This document shows positions 44,401 through 56,170 of a stretch of 64,000 bases of DNA, piece by piece (the stretch's first letter is position 1; every line of letters begins with the position of its first letter). This DNA comes from Limnanthes douglasii subsp. nivea (taxonomy: Eukaryota; Streptophyta; Magnoliopsida; Brassicales; Limnanthaceae). Position numbers and translations under genes: made by a program. The stretch is taken from assembly GCA_036936605.1 (NCBI GenBank), contig JAUPFV010000002.1, forward strand, positions 317,022,893-317,086,892, in the 5' to 3' direction. The notes beneath the pieces are model-generated. The model was not told the DNA's origin. It saw only the letters and a program-made list of their open reading frames with translations, and did no database searches.

Positions 44401-46640
44401 TGTCAGACTCAAGCTTAATTATAAAGTACTATATTAAATGTAGCTAAAAGTAAGTCGAAACATAACATTTTTTCCTAAGTGAGTGTGCTATATTTATTAG
44501 ATTTTATATATTAATTAATATTCTATATTAATTGGATATTTTATATTAATTTGGTATTTTATATTAATTAGATTTTATATTATTTGGGTCTTCAATATTA
44601 GTTAGATTTCTTTATTAATGGATTAAGATTTATTACAATTGGCATATAAATAGAAGAATATATTTATTTGCAATTTGTGGTAAGACAAAATGTGAGCTGG
44701 ATATTTTTTCAGAGAGAGAAACTAGCTCTATGCCTTTTGAGAGATAAGTGAAGTGAGAGATAAACACTGAAGATAGGGTTCTGTGAATCACGAATGATCA
44801 ATTCCACGTTAAATATTTGTTGCCCGTGGATATAGGATTTCTTCACGATCTAAACCACGTTAAATCTCATGTTCTGCGATTAATTTATTTTTCATGTTCT
44901 TTCTTATTAAATTAGTTCTTGAAACAAGGTAAGAATCGAAGCTCGTATTACCTCCTACAATCTCTCGGGTAGGTGTTCGCCAACTGTTGGTCAGTGTTTC
45001 AGGTGAGTGGTTAGGATTCAGCCTAGTGAGTCTTTTTACGGTTTGGTTGGATCTTGTTTAGATATTGATGGTTTCCCTAATAAGTGGTGTGTTGAGCATG
45101 AAGATCTGATATAAATATTCAATATTGATGAAAAAGTCTAAAGACAAAGATCGCAGATCTTAGATTAAAGTCAAATGCAATCATAATGATGATTCCATGA
45201 GTGAAGTATTAGATTCAAGATATTTATCAGACTGGAAAAGACTTTTACAAATGATGTTTTAGTCATGGATGGGTCTGTTGTGGAAGAAACGTCTAGTGTG
45301 GGGAATGAATCTGCTGGGATTCGCTTGGAGGCAGTTGAAGGCTTGTCAAAGCAGACGGAGATTCTATCTAAAAAATACCCGAAAAGGTTTAGGAATGAAA
45401 ATGATGTGGTATTAGTGAACCGACCATTCACTAGTTATTATTCTAAATTTGGTATGCATAGCGCATAATCCTAAAGAGTGCCTCGAAGCATGAATAACTT
45501 AGAAGATAAGTCGTAGTTTACTTGGAGTAAGGGTTATATTTCTGAAAGATGGACATAACAAGAGGTTGAGTGAATAAGCTGTTTTTGGACAACTATCATC
45601 ATAAAAAAGACCCCCTGGGATTTTGGTATTCATGGAGATGTAATAGGTGTCGTAGGTGGAGTTGGAGTTGAGATGGAGTTTGAACATAAGGGTGGAAATA
45701 TGGATGCCTATACGAAAGGTGTTTTTAAACTGAGTTCAGATTCCACCTTTGCAAATGAAGTTCAATCATTGTTGGGTTTGGGTTTTAACTTGAAGTTTGA
45801 TAGGTCAAAATCTTCGATTGTTCGAACTGTAGAGAAATTGTCAAATATTTCTCAGTTTGATCTTGAGATAGGTCAGATGGATGTTACTACAACTTTCTTG
45901 GATGTAAGAGGGAGGAAGACTGGTAGATTAGAAAGTATTACCTCGATAAAGCTCATAGACTGCATGAGAATTGATAACTCAAGGTGTGTAAAATGATAGT
46001 TTGTCTCTAGTAAGTAGTTGAATCATCGAGGTAAAGTATTGAAGTTTTATAAGCCTGAGTGGAAAATTGCTAAGTGTACTCTAAAAGTAACTCAAGCATA
46101 ATCTTCTTTTCTAAATCAGTATTCTATATTAATTATAATTCTATATTAATTAGATTTCAATATAATTAGATATTCTATATTAATTACATTTCTTAGTAAG
46201 TGGGTCTTATATTTCTTAGTAAGTGGCTAGACGAGATGTGAGCTGTATATTTCTTGGATGTAAGAGGGAGGAAGACTGGTAGATTAGAAAGTATTACCTC
46301 GATAAAGCTCATAGACTGCATGAGAATTGATAACTCAAGGTGTGTAAAATGATAGTTTGTCTCTAGTAAGTAGTTGAATCATCGAGGTAGAAAGTATTGA
46401 AGTTTTATAAGCCTGAGTGGAAAATTGCTAAGTGTACTCTAAAAGTAACTCAAGCATAATCTTCTTTTCTTAGTAAGTGGGTCTTATATTTCTTAGTAAG
46501 TGGCTAGACGAGATGTGAGCTGTATATTTCTTGTTGTGCGATTGATTTATTTTTCATGTATATCAAGTCTTGTTATGACTGGGTCAGATCTTTTTCGTAT
46601 ATTGATGGTTTCTCTAACATAATATAGCATGATAAATTAT
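44400..46640 (+). mobile_element. Collapsed Ty1/copia remnant with duplicated LTR-like segments
   Basis: 44690-44930 has the look of a copia LTR end: GTGAGAGATAAACACTGAAG, GCCCGTGGATATAGG, AAACCACGTTAAATC. A damaged second copy occurs at 46220-46580 (GATGTGAGCTGTATATTTCTT, GTGCGATTGATTTATTTTTC). The DNA after each also agrees (GATATTGATGGTTTCCCTAA near 45062 and 46601). Between them the frame 45673-45996 ends in FDLEIGQMDVTTTFLD, the copia reverse transcriptase motif Q-M-D-V-x-T-A-F-L. The remaining 2.2 kb cannot hold a complete element. Confidence 0.6.
45894..46470. repeat. Near-identical direct repeat of about 220 bp within the copia remnant
   Basis: 45894-46112 and 46250-46470 differ only by two extra bases in the second copy (GAGGTAGAAAGT versus GAGGTAAAGT). 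A flanking 60-base block (TTTCTTAGTAAGTGGGTC...GAGCTGTATAT) is also repeated at about 46189-46249 and 46468-46533. The high identity points to a recent local duplication. Confidence 0.95.
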
Positions 46641-47047
46641 TTTATGGTACGTGTATAAGTATTATTACCGACCTCTTTGTTACGTATTGATGTTTAGTTT
46701 TTCGTTCCGTATATAAGTAAGAACACAACCAATCTCAACACTAGTATGATATTGTCCGCTTTGGCACCCGAAGGCCCTCACGGCTTTGCATTTGGTCCAC
46801 TACCAAAAGGCCTCATACTATTTGAGGTATGTTCTTACTTATATACCGCTGATCCTTCCCATGTTTAACCGATGTGGGATGTGGGACTTTGGTCGCCACC
46901 CTAAAAAATCCTCCTCTCGAACAAAGTACCACTTAGCCTCCTCTCAATTGACTTTCATCCGCTCACTCTAATCAGAGAATGCTCCTCCACCTGAGCAATA
47001 GAGCTTTTACAGCAGATCTATCTACTCACTCGACCATCCTGCGCTTG

Positions 47048-47266
47048 TTCCTTAGCTCCACTATCCACTCCAATCAAGTACCACCGCTTGATGAGTCATG
47101 GACGCTCTAGCTCCACTATCCACTTCAATCAAGTACTACCGCTCCACTATCCACTTCAATCAAGTACTACCGCTTGATGCAATCAAGTACTACCGCTCAC
47201 TATCCACTTCAATCAAGTACTACCGCTTGATGCAATCAAGTACTACCGCTTGATGAGTCATGGACG
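47048..47266. repeat. Tandem repeat inside the TRIM (CAATCAAGTACTACCGCT units)
   Basis: Six or more copies of CAATCAAGTACYACCGCT alternate with CCACTATCCACTTC or TGATG links. The longer unit CACTATCCACTTCAATCAAG occurs three times. The array makes up about half of the TRIM interior. Confidence 0.9.
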
Positions 47267-47378
47267 CTCCGAACTAGGATGTATAGAGTAGATCATTCAC
47301 CTTGAGCATGACTACTTGTTCATCATGTTCGACCTCCGCCGAGAATATTACCACCATCACGTTCCGTCTGGGCCTGAC

Positions 47379-47390
47379 GCTCTGATACCA
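47379..47390 (-). other. Primer binding site of the TRIM
   Basis: On the minus strand it reads TGGTATCAGAGC, two bases after the LTR end at 47393. Confidence 0.88.
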
Positions 47391-47639
47391 CGTGTTGGGA
47401 ATATGGGGTCCGATCCGCATATTCCGCCTCCGTATATAAGTAAGAACACAACCGATCTCGACACTAGTATGATATTGTCCGCTTTGGCACCCGAAGGCCC
47501 TCACGGCTTTGCATTTGGTCCACTACCAAAAGGCCTCATATTAGTTGAGGTATGTTCTTACTTATATACCACTGATCTTTCCCATGTTTAACCGATGTGG
47601 GATGTGGGACTTTGGTCGCCACCCTAACAGATTTTTGTA

Positions 47640-50600
47640 AATAATTTGATTTAAAACTTAAATATCTTGAATTGAAATTCATGGTTCTTTTACTGGGAGA
47701 ATGTCATTTACCATATTTGTTCACATTGTTTAAAATAAATTAGTTGATTTTAGGTCGATGACTTTTTCAAAACAACCATTATAAATTTGATAAAATACCT
47801 ACTGTGAACCAAACACATTCTCTACTTAATATCTAATAGATCATCGATTACTATCTTACCATAAATAGTTATTCAAATTACCACATAATATTTAAATTAT
47901 TCCTATTATCCAAAATACTTTTTAAGTAAATATATAAAACCTTATTTTTTTTTATCTCTTTTACTTTCCTCTTTGTTTTATCTCTTTAAAATCCTAAACT
48001 AGAAAATTTGAAATATATCATCTCGAATTTTGAGCTACAAATTATTTTGTCTTCTTGTTTTTTTACTTTTAGGTTTTAGATTATTCACTTTCTTAATTTC
48101 TTTTCCTAGAATTCGATAGAAAAACAGAGTTAGAAATGTTTTATGGTAGTTTATGAAGTTCTACTTTACGAGAAAAAAATATTTATGTGGTGTATTTGAA
48201 ACCCTCACTATAATAAATGAAAAATAATAATAATGGGCGTGTATAGTAAATTTAAAGTTCAAAATATAGTGTAACTTAAATCCAAAATCCAAAACTTGGA
48301 GATACGATAAAATGAAAAGTGCAAAAAAAATAGTAGGTAAAAAGTCTGAAATGCAAAACAACTATACATGAAATGCAAAATGTGAAACATAATATAGTTT
48401 AAATATGAATAACCTATACATAAAAATGAAAGATTCTTATTACTTAATGTTTTCAAAATGCGGGTATGGAGTGTCCAAATATCGACTTGGTATTTTTAAA
48501 CTAAGTGATCAAACTGTAATCCATTCCATTGGTCCGTTTGAAGACTTTGAATTTTAAATTAAATACAAATGCAAAACCTGTAAACAAATAATTACGAAAT
48601 ACAAAATATATAATATGAAATGTTCTTTAAAGTGAGTGCAAAATGCAAAATTGCTAAGGATAAATGCCAAGTACGAAGTGATGTTTAATAAATGTATAAG
48701 TGTAGAGGTAACCAAAGTATGTTTAATAAATATCTAAGTTTGGAGGTAGCCCAAATACAAAATGTGAAACATTGTCGAAGTAAATATAATTCTTATTTGA
48801 TAAATTTCTAAGTGCATATGAAAAGTAAATGCGAAATACGAGATACTTGCATCAATTGAATGTAAAATGCGAAACACTTGAGATTTCGCATTTAATATTA
48901 CAAAAAAATAGCAACGTTCTAATAAAAAAATACATTAATCATTGACAATCTGATATACCTCAATTATAACAAAGTTTTGTTTGTGTGTTGATCTGAAAAA
49001 ATAAGTTTCGTCTATGTTTCATACAACAAATATACGGTTATACCAAATGCGAAACGCAAAACACAACCAAATACAAAGCGTGAAACACTACTAAATATGA
49101 AGCGTGAAACATTACTAAATACTAAATGTGAAATGCGAAATACATGTTAAAGCACAACACTTGCAAATGTGAAGTGCAAAACATAACTAAATGCAAAACA
49201 AACAAATTTTCCAACTTTCAACCACCGATTCAACCAAACCTAAAAATATGTTTTTAATGTATTTCAAGCCATGGTACTAAAGTATTGTTAAAAAAACCTT
49301 AAAACATATGTTTTTCATTATTTTAAGACTCTGGTTCAACCAAAACTATAAAATCAAATCTCTAAAACTACAAAAAATATCCAAATAGTAAAAATCTAAT
49401 GATATCATTTTAAACTAAAAATAAAGTAACTTACCTGATTGAAACGTGAGACGAAGCTAAACTATGAAAATATTATGATTAGGATTTCTACAAAGGTTGA
49501 ACGAAGACTGAGGTTTGAGACTCCATACTTGAGGTTGAATGTCGCTATATTACTATCCATCTTCGCGATTTTAGAGAAACAAATATATGGTTTAGAAAAA
49601 AAAAAGAAACATAATCCCATAAAGAGAGATGAAAAGTCGTCATTGAAAATAGAAACATAAAATGCACATTATGTTATTTAAGGTTAATTTATACTAAAGT
49701 TGTATTTTTAGTATAAAAAATATCTAAATACATATTAATAATATGTATTTTTTTATGCTCACTCTCTTAAATATTAAGATGAAGCACATATAGACACCAA
49801 AAAAGACAATAATTCAACTTAGTATACCAATATCATTTATTATTACCTAAAATTCATTAAACTTTGCCGTTATCATATATGGTATTTTTAATACTCGTGA
49901 AGCTAGTTATATTTTATCAAAAAATCCTAATTTTTTTTCTTCTGAAACAACCTCTCTTCTCCTATTCCCATTGATTTCACGAACACAAAACCCTATCTCA
50001 ATTTTTTTCTTCTATACTCTCAACAAGATTCTTGTTCGAGATTAACAAACTTATGCAAATTTTTATACTAAATATATTTTGATTCGAGTCCATTATATTT
50101 TTTGTTCCAAATTTATTACAAATTACAAGTTCAAAAGAGTATTTTGAAGTAATTACAAGTTCAAAAGAGTATTTTGAAGTAATTACAAGTTCAAGAGTCA
50201 ATTTTGAGAATAATTTTCGAGTCTATATTATTTTTCTACAATTTTTTTAACCATTGATGTTCTCTGTAACTAGTTTTTATAGTTTGATTTTGAGTTTTTA
50301 TTGAATATGTGGTTGAAAGTAAAAAGGTACGTTGTTTCACATTTCAAAAATTAATCGCGAAATAAAATTTAAAACGAAATGCGAAATGCAAACTGATGAT
50401 AAAAATGAATTGCAAATCCGAAAATGCGATTCATATTTAGACAAAAAAATCACGAATCGCGAAACAAAAATTATTAAAAAAATTAAATCGAAAACTATGA
50501 ATCGTGAAACAATGGTAATAAATCGCAAAACCTTTTTTTTTCTTCTAAAAATGAATTGCGAAACAAAAGTAAAATAAAATACCGAGTAAAAACTACGAAA

Positions 50601-51195
50601 TACCTCTTAAATGATTTAACAAAAAGAAATAAATTGATCTTTGAGATAATAAAACCAATTTTATTTTGAGATATTATTTTCTTATTAGTTTAAATTTCTT
50701 TTTGAGTTATGAACTAAATATTAACGATAACGGTAAATATTAATATAATTTATTAATTTAATACCTTTTCTTTTAGCCAATACCAAAATCATATAACCAT
50801 CCCTCCCTATTCAAAGGGATCTAATTATATGGGTTTAATACTAATTTTTAGCCGATACCAAAATTATATAACCATCCCTAACCAACGGGATCTAATTATA
50901 CGGGGTTTGGGATCCAAAATTTTGTTCACTGTAACTTGGAGACAAATTAATAGTTCCTTAAAGAACAAATCCGACTAAACTGTAATTTGGGGCATCGATT
51001 AAATGCGCCATTAAGTAACCGTACCTTCCAAGTTCCAACTTCCAAGTTCAATTTTTCTTCAGTTTGCGGGTTTCCTTCTCCATTGTTATCACTCTGCTCA
51101 AAGTTTCAAACCCGTAAATAAGCAAGTAGAGGATACATCTGCTCTTTAAGGTCTAAGAATACACAATAGCTAGACAATCTCTCGCAATACTCTAA
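47640..51195. other. AT-rich intergenic region with A-rich repeat arrays
   Basis: 48340-49200 contains many units of AAATGCGAAAC or AAATGCAAAAC in a loose tandem array. A related set (AAATGCGAAATGCAAA, AATCGCGAAAC) lies at 50350-50580. 50100-50200 has three AATTACAAGTTCAAAAGAGT units. 50771-50840 and 50846-50910 are a direct repeat (ATACCAAAATnATATAACCATCCC then GGGATCTAATTATA). No protein is recognisable. 51000-51195, less AT-rich, is the likely promoter and 5' leader of the CPL4-like gene. Confidence 0.6.
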
Positions 51196-54100
51196 ATGAG
51201 CGTCGCAACTGATTCTCCGACTCACTCATCGAGTAGTGATACCGACGACTTTGCGTCGTTACTTGAAGCGCAACTCCAATCCGATTCGTCGCAACCATCA
51301 TTTACTGAAGAAGAAGCAGAGGATGAAAATACGGGGTACGATTGATCCTTCTCTGTGTCTTGCTATTTATTTTCATCCACTTCAATTGCTTATGGTATTT
51401 CGACTGTGTATCAAAGCACAATCTAGGTCCAATACTTTTGGTAGCAGCTAAGCTAGGGTTTGCTGCTCATATTAGATATGTGGAACTATCGTCTTTGATT
51501 TATGGCTTGTTTCCTAGAGATACGATTTCTTTCTGCTTCTGTTTCATTTCGAATTTAAAATTGCAGTACGAAAAGACGCAAGGTAGAGAAACTCAATGAC
51601 TCAAATGTTCATGTAACCTTGGAAGATACGGCAGGTATTGGATTCTGTTTACTAACATTATGAATACGTGTTTTTTGTTGTTAAGTATCACTTGGTGTGT
51701 AGATGTACTATGTTTAATATCAGACTTGTTAGTGCAGCAGGATCTTTACAGGAGGACATATGTACACATCCCGGCTCTTTCGGGGGTATGTGTTATAATT
51801 GTGGACAACACCTAGAGGATCATGGTGTAACATTTGGGTATATACATAAGGTACTCAATCTTCGTAAGGAACAATCATTTTACCACATACCTTATGAATT
51901 CATTTTCAACCTTAGGTTACTACCTTCAAGTTTTAATTCTAATTCTGTTGGGGTACTTTAGGAGGACTGAGTAAATTATATTGTTTAATCTCTTAATGTA
52001 TTCAATAATCCATAGTGAATTACTATGGTCTTTCTGTCTTGCTTTGCTTGCATCGATTCTTAATATGGAAACAGATATTTGCATTTGCAGGGGTTAAGGC
52101 TTGGCAATGATGAAATTGATCGATTACGCCAAACAGACTATAAAAAGTTGTTACTACAGAAAAAACTTTACTTAGTTCTTGATCTAGATCACACGCTGCT
52201 CAATTCAACTCTGCTTGTGCATTTGACACCGGAGGAGGGTTACTTAAAGAGCCGAACTGATTCCTTGCAGGGTAATGTTCTAGGGAAGTTCTTGAGTATT
52301 TCTGTTTCCTTTAGGATTGTTCCTCGCTCAGATAATTTTCTTCTTTAGCGTTGATGTCAGTAGCTGTAGTCAAATCCTTGATACTTACTTTCAATTTTGA
52401 TTGTTAACTGGACCTGATGAGCCAAAAATATCATGATTACAGAATACATACTCTTTCTATTTATCTTTTTGCGTTTGGTTGTTTCGAAAACAAAGTAGGT
52501 TTTCGTTTTGTTTGGCTGTTCTCGGAAAGAAAGAAGGAAAAACGTAACTGAATTGAGAGAACGCTTTGTCCATGTTGAATATATGAAAGTAAAAAATTAG
52601 TATCTGGAATATTCACGATTGTTACTTTATGCTAGTCTCTTGTATGGCACGATCCTCGTGCATTGATGCTGGGGATCCATGAAGATGAAGGTTTTCTCCT
52701 CTTACGTACTCGTGAAATCATTGTCTTCTATTATTAAGACTAAACTGATACAGCTACCATCAGCATTGAATACATAAATGAAAGCGTTCCTAAAGTAGTT
52801 GCTGGAAAAACTTATGTTTATGTATGTTTCAGAGTTTAGCTATAAAATGCTATGTTACACATATGTGTTTATATATATGTATATCTCATGATATTTTGTG
52901 CTCTATCCATTTTGTTTTTAATTTGATTTTGTTATGTTGTTTACATAAACTATGTTTGTTTTGTATACATGCTTTAAGGTATGCGGTAATTGACCTTCTA
53001 ATTGTTTTAGTACATACATGTATTGTGCTACTTAGTAATCAAGACTTTGTATGCTTGATATATTTTTTGATACATTTGACAGATGTGTCCAAGGGTAGCC
53101 TTTTCATGTTGGAGATGATGCATATGATGACCAAATTGAGACCTTTTGTTCACACTTTTCTAAAAGAAGCCAGTGAAATGTTTGAGATGTACATATACAC
53201 AATGGGCGATCGACCTTATGCACTACAAATGGCGCAGCTACTTGATCCAAAGAAGACTTATTTTGGTGATAGGATTATTTCTCGGGATGATGGAACCATT
53301 AAACATCAAAAGGGTCTTGATGTGGTTTTGGGGCAAGAAAGTGCTGTTCTGATCCTTGATGATACAGAAGATGTAAGTGCTTATTTTAGATGTCTACTCT
53401 ATTATTGTACATTAATTTTTTTGTCATCTTTTTGGATGGAGATATATGCATTTGTTTTTGCAGTAGTCATAACCTTAGGCTTCATCTTTATTTTTCCACT
53501 TTCGTCTGAATGCATTGAGGTACATACTGACTTACAAGATAACATGCTCACTTGTTTGGTGCCTTGCATTCTTTTGCTTTTTATGTAGTGTAAATGTGGG
53601 GATACAGTAATATTTATTTTTTCTTACAATGCATGAATATATATATACAATATTCACATTGCCCTGAGAATATATTGAATGTTCAAGCTATTGTGTAATA
53701 CTGCACTTGCACTACTTACACGATAACATGCTCATGTGTTTGCTTGCTCGCATTCAGTGTAAATGTGGGATACAGTAAAAATTATTTTTTCTTAAATGCA
53801 TGGAAAAATAATAATTAAATATTCACATTGTCCTGAGAATATATTAAATGTTCAAGCTATTTTGAGCAATACAGGTTTAGTTAGCTACTGCTAGTTTTCG
53901 TTCATTTTTAATTCAATAAATTGGCCACATGTACCCTCTAGGCATGGGGGAAGCACAAGGATAATTTGATACTAATGGAGAGATATCATTACTTTGCTTC
54001 GAGTTGTCATCAATTTGGCTACAACTGTAAATCTCTTTCCGAGTCAAAGAGTGATGAAAGCGAATCAGATGGAGCTCTGCCAACTGTTCTTAAGGTCCTT

Positions 54101-56170
54101 AGGCGTATCCACCGTATTTTCTTTAATGTAGGTTCCTTTTTCCTTCAAATTTATTTAACTCAGTTTTACCGGTTTAGTGTGCTTATAAATTGCACAGGTT
54201 TGACTAATGGTGGGTGATTAATCGTATTCAGTTATTAAACTTCTTGTAGGAGTTTGGTGGGGATCTTGAAGGTAGTGATGTCAGGCAGGTATGTATTTCT
54301 GCTGTAAACCAAAATGAACATTGTTGCTAGCTTCTTCCCCCTGCCACAATTCCTCGGCTATAAAGTTTGAGCCTGGTTGAACCGGAACTCAGAATCAGTC
54401 TTGAAAAAATGCATACAACAGATTATACTATTTTTAGTCTAAAATCTTATTCAGCAGCTAGGGAGAATTCTTAGCACAGCTCCTAGTACGTTAAAGAAGG
54501 CTTATGATGACTAAATAATTACCACCTTCATCAAATTTCAGTTCTAGCTTCGTAGAGTAAAAGATAACAATTTAGATAGTGCAGCCAATTGTACAATCTG
54601 AATATGCTTTAAGCCTTTTCATAGCTAACCGTTTTCGTAGTGGCAACACGTGTGCATCCCATATTGGTCGTCCATACTTTCCTAGACTGTTGTGTTTATT
54701 GTATTCACCTTACTATATCCACCATAACTATCTTGATTAGGGCAGTTATCAGAAACATTTGGTCTATTGTGGCTGATTAATGCACTAGTTATAGGTTGTG
54801 ATGTTTGTGAGGTCGGTTGAAAGTATTATCGCAAAAGTTTCATATAGAGATGATATCTTGTATCTAGCGAATATTTGAGATTTAGCACTTTCAAACTCCG
54901 AAAAAGAATATTTGAGATTTAGCACTTTCAAACTCCGAAAAAAGAGCAACAAGTAAACTTATTACCATCATTTTATAAACACGTTTGAATTCCATAAAAT
55001 ATGTTGTTAGAGATTTATTTTGTTTTTTAATACAATTAAAGTTTTTGCAAACATCTTAGATACGAAAAATATTTAACCGGAAATAAATTTTGTAAATGCT
55101 CCATTAACTTTTTTAACAAACATTTATTAACTAATCAGACTAGTCCAATAGTGATCGTGTTCCTTGTAAAAAATGGTGAGCATCATTCATACCTAATTTT
55201 TGGTTATATCAGCCGAAAAATCTTTTGTTAAAAAATCATCTTTCTCTAATATTTTATTAATATATACTAATGGTTTTATTAGATCGAAATAATTATACTC
55301 GTTTAATTTATGTTATGTGATTTTTGTCTATCACATAAACCCAATTTGATACCTTTCTTTCTTGTTTATATCTAGAGCTTTTTTTAGTTTTAACCATATA
55401 CAAGTTACAATACTATATAAAAATGAAATATAAATTTATTATTAGTATATAAATATACAAACTGAAACTTCATATTTATAGACTTGAAATCTATCTCAAG
55501 TATATTATAATATATTCTGATTATATACCCAATAAATACACACTTACTATTGACCAGAATTATCTTATAATATATAATTATAAATTGTTTTAGTTGTACC
55601 ATAATTTCTACAAACTAATAGCATGGCTTATGATGAAGGGGGCCTCAGGATTCTCGAAAATTACCACCTTCATCAAGTTTCAGTTCTAGCTCGGTAGAGT
55701 AAAAGATAATAATTTAGATAGCGTAGCTAATGGTACAACCTGAATATGTTTTAAGCCTGTTTTTTTATTAGATATACTGGATTCAGTTGGACCAATCTGG
55801 GATCTCGACTCAAACAAACAAATTTATACCATGATCTAAGGTTTCTTTTATATTCCAGGTGCTGAAAGCAGTTCGCAAGGAAATTCTGAAGGGATGTAAT
55901 ATTATTTTCAGCCGTGTTCTCCCCACCAATTCTCAAGCTGATAACCACCATCTATGGAAAATGGCTGAGCAATTAGGGGCTACTTGTTTTATCGATACAA
56001 ATCCTTCAATCACACATGTTGTCTCTTTAGATGCTCGGACTCAGAAGTCGCGTTGGGCAGTAGAGACAAACAAATTCTTAGTGGCTCCAGGGTGGGTAGA
56101 AGCTACAAACTACTTGTGGCAGAAGCAACCTGAGCAGAATTTCCCTGTGATCCAACCAAGTGAACAATGA
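51196..56170 (+). CDS. CPL4: RNA polymerase II CTD phosphatase-like protein (CPL4/FCP1 type), 441 aa, eight exons
   Basis: FCP1-type phosphatases remove phosphate from the C-terminal repeats of RNA polymerase II in the nucleus. Predicted exons: 51196-51335, 51567-51634, 51741-51850, 52091-52271, 53083-53372, 53942-54127, 54250-54288 and 55859-56170. All introns are GT-AG, and phases agree throughout. The product is acidic and Ser-rich at the start. A Cys cluster CTHPGSFGGMCYNCG (77-91) follows. The FCP/HAD catalytic motif DLDHT lies at 137-141 with both Asp present. KLRPFVHTFLKEAS and EMYIYTMG-like sequence belong to the FCPH fold, and the second acidic motif LILDDTED lies at 256-263. A BRCT domain ends the protein (about 339-435, with THVVS and APGWVEA). 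Length is close to Arabidopsis CPL4. Start: first in-frame ATG, followed by the expected Ser/Asp-rich leader. Intron 7 is 1.57 kb and carries duplications. Confidence 0.95.
53528..53868. repeat. Tandem duplication in CPL4-like intron 5
   Basis: 53528-53694 and 53713-53868 share GATAACATGCTCA, TGTAAATGTGG, GATACAGTAA, ATATTCACATTG and CCTGAGAATATATT in the same order, about 160 bases per copy. Identity is moderate, so the event is not recent. Both copies lie within the intron, upstream of the acceptor at 53941. Confidence 0.85.
54504..55763. repeat. Dispersed direct repeat and small tandem repeat in CPL4-like intron 7
   Basis: 54504-54620 and 55627-55763 are direct copies about 1.1 kb apart (AATTACCACCTTCATCAA, AGAGTAAAAGATAA, AATTTAGATAG). 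Between them a perfect 37-bp unit (GAATATTTGAGATTTAGCAC...CCGAAAAA) occurs twice in tandem at 54869-54905 and 54906-54942. The repeats enlarge the intron to 1570 bases without touching the splice sites. Confidence 0.85.

Larger units (their letters stand above)
46706..47629 (-). mobile_element. TRIM (terminal-repeat retrotransposon in miniature), minus strand, distal LTR truncated
   Basis: Two direct repeats, 46706-46905 and 47393-47629, share the typical plant TRIM text, for example GATATTGTCCGCTTTGGC, CTTTGCATTTGGTCCACTAC, AAAAGGCCTCATA and CCGATGTGGGATGTGGGAC. The complete copy is bounded by TGTTGGGAA...CCCTAACA. Next to it, 47379-47390 (GCTCTGATACCA) is the inverse of the tRNA-Met primer site, so the element lies on the minus strand. 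The other LTR lacks its last 40 bases. Internal length is under 0.5 kb and non-coding, as expected for a TRIM. Confidence 0.9.

Noticed and set aside
45265..45468. Independent small gene (GNESAGIRLEAVEG...)
   Set aside because: It lies between duplicated copia LTR-like segments and is followed by a reverse transcriptase motif in a neighbouring frame, so it is more simply read as retrotransposon relic.
52824..53588. 254-codon single-exon gene within the CPL4-like locus
   Set aside because: Its first 85 and last 70 codons are intron sequence. Only 53083-53372 matches the phosphatase, with splice sites on both sides.
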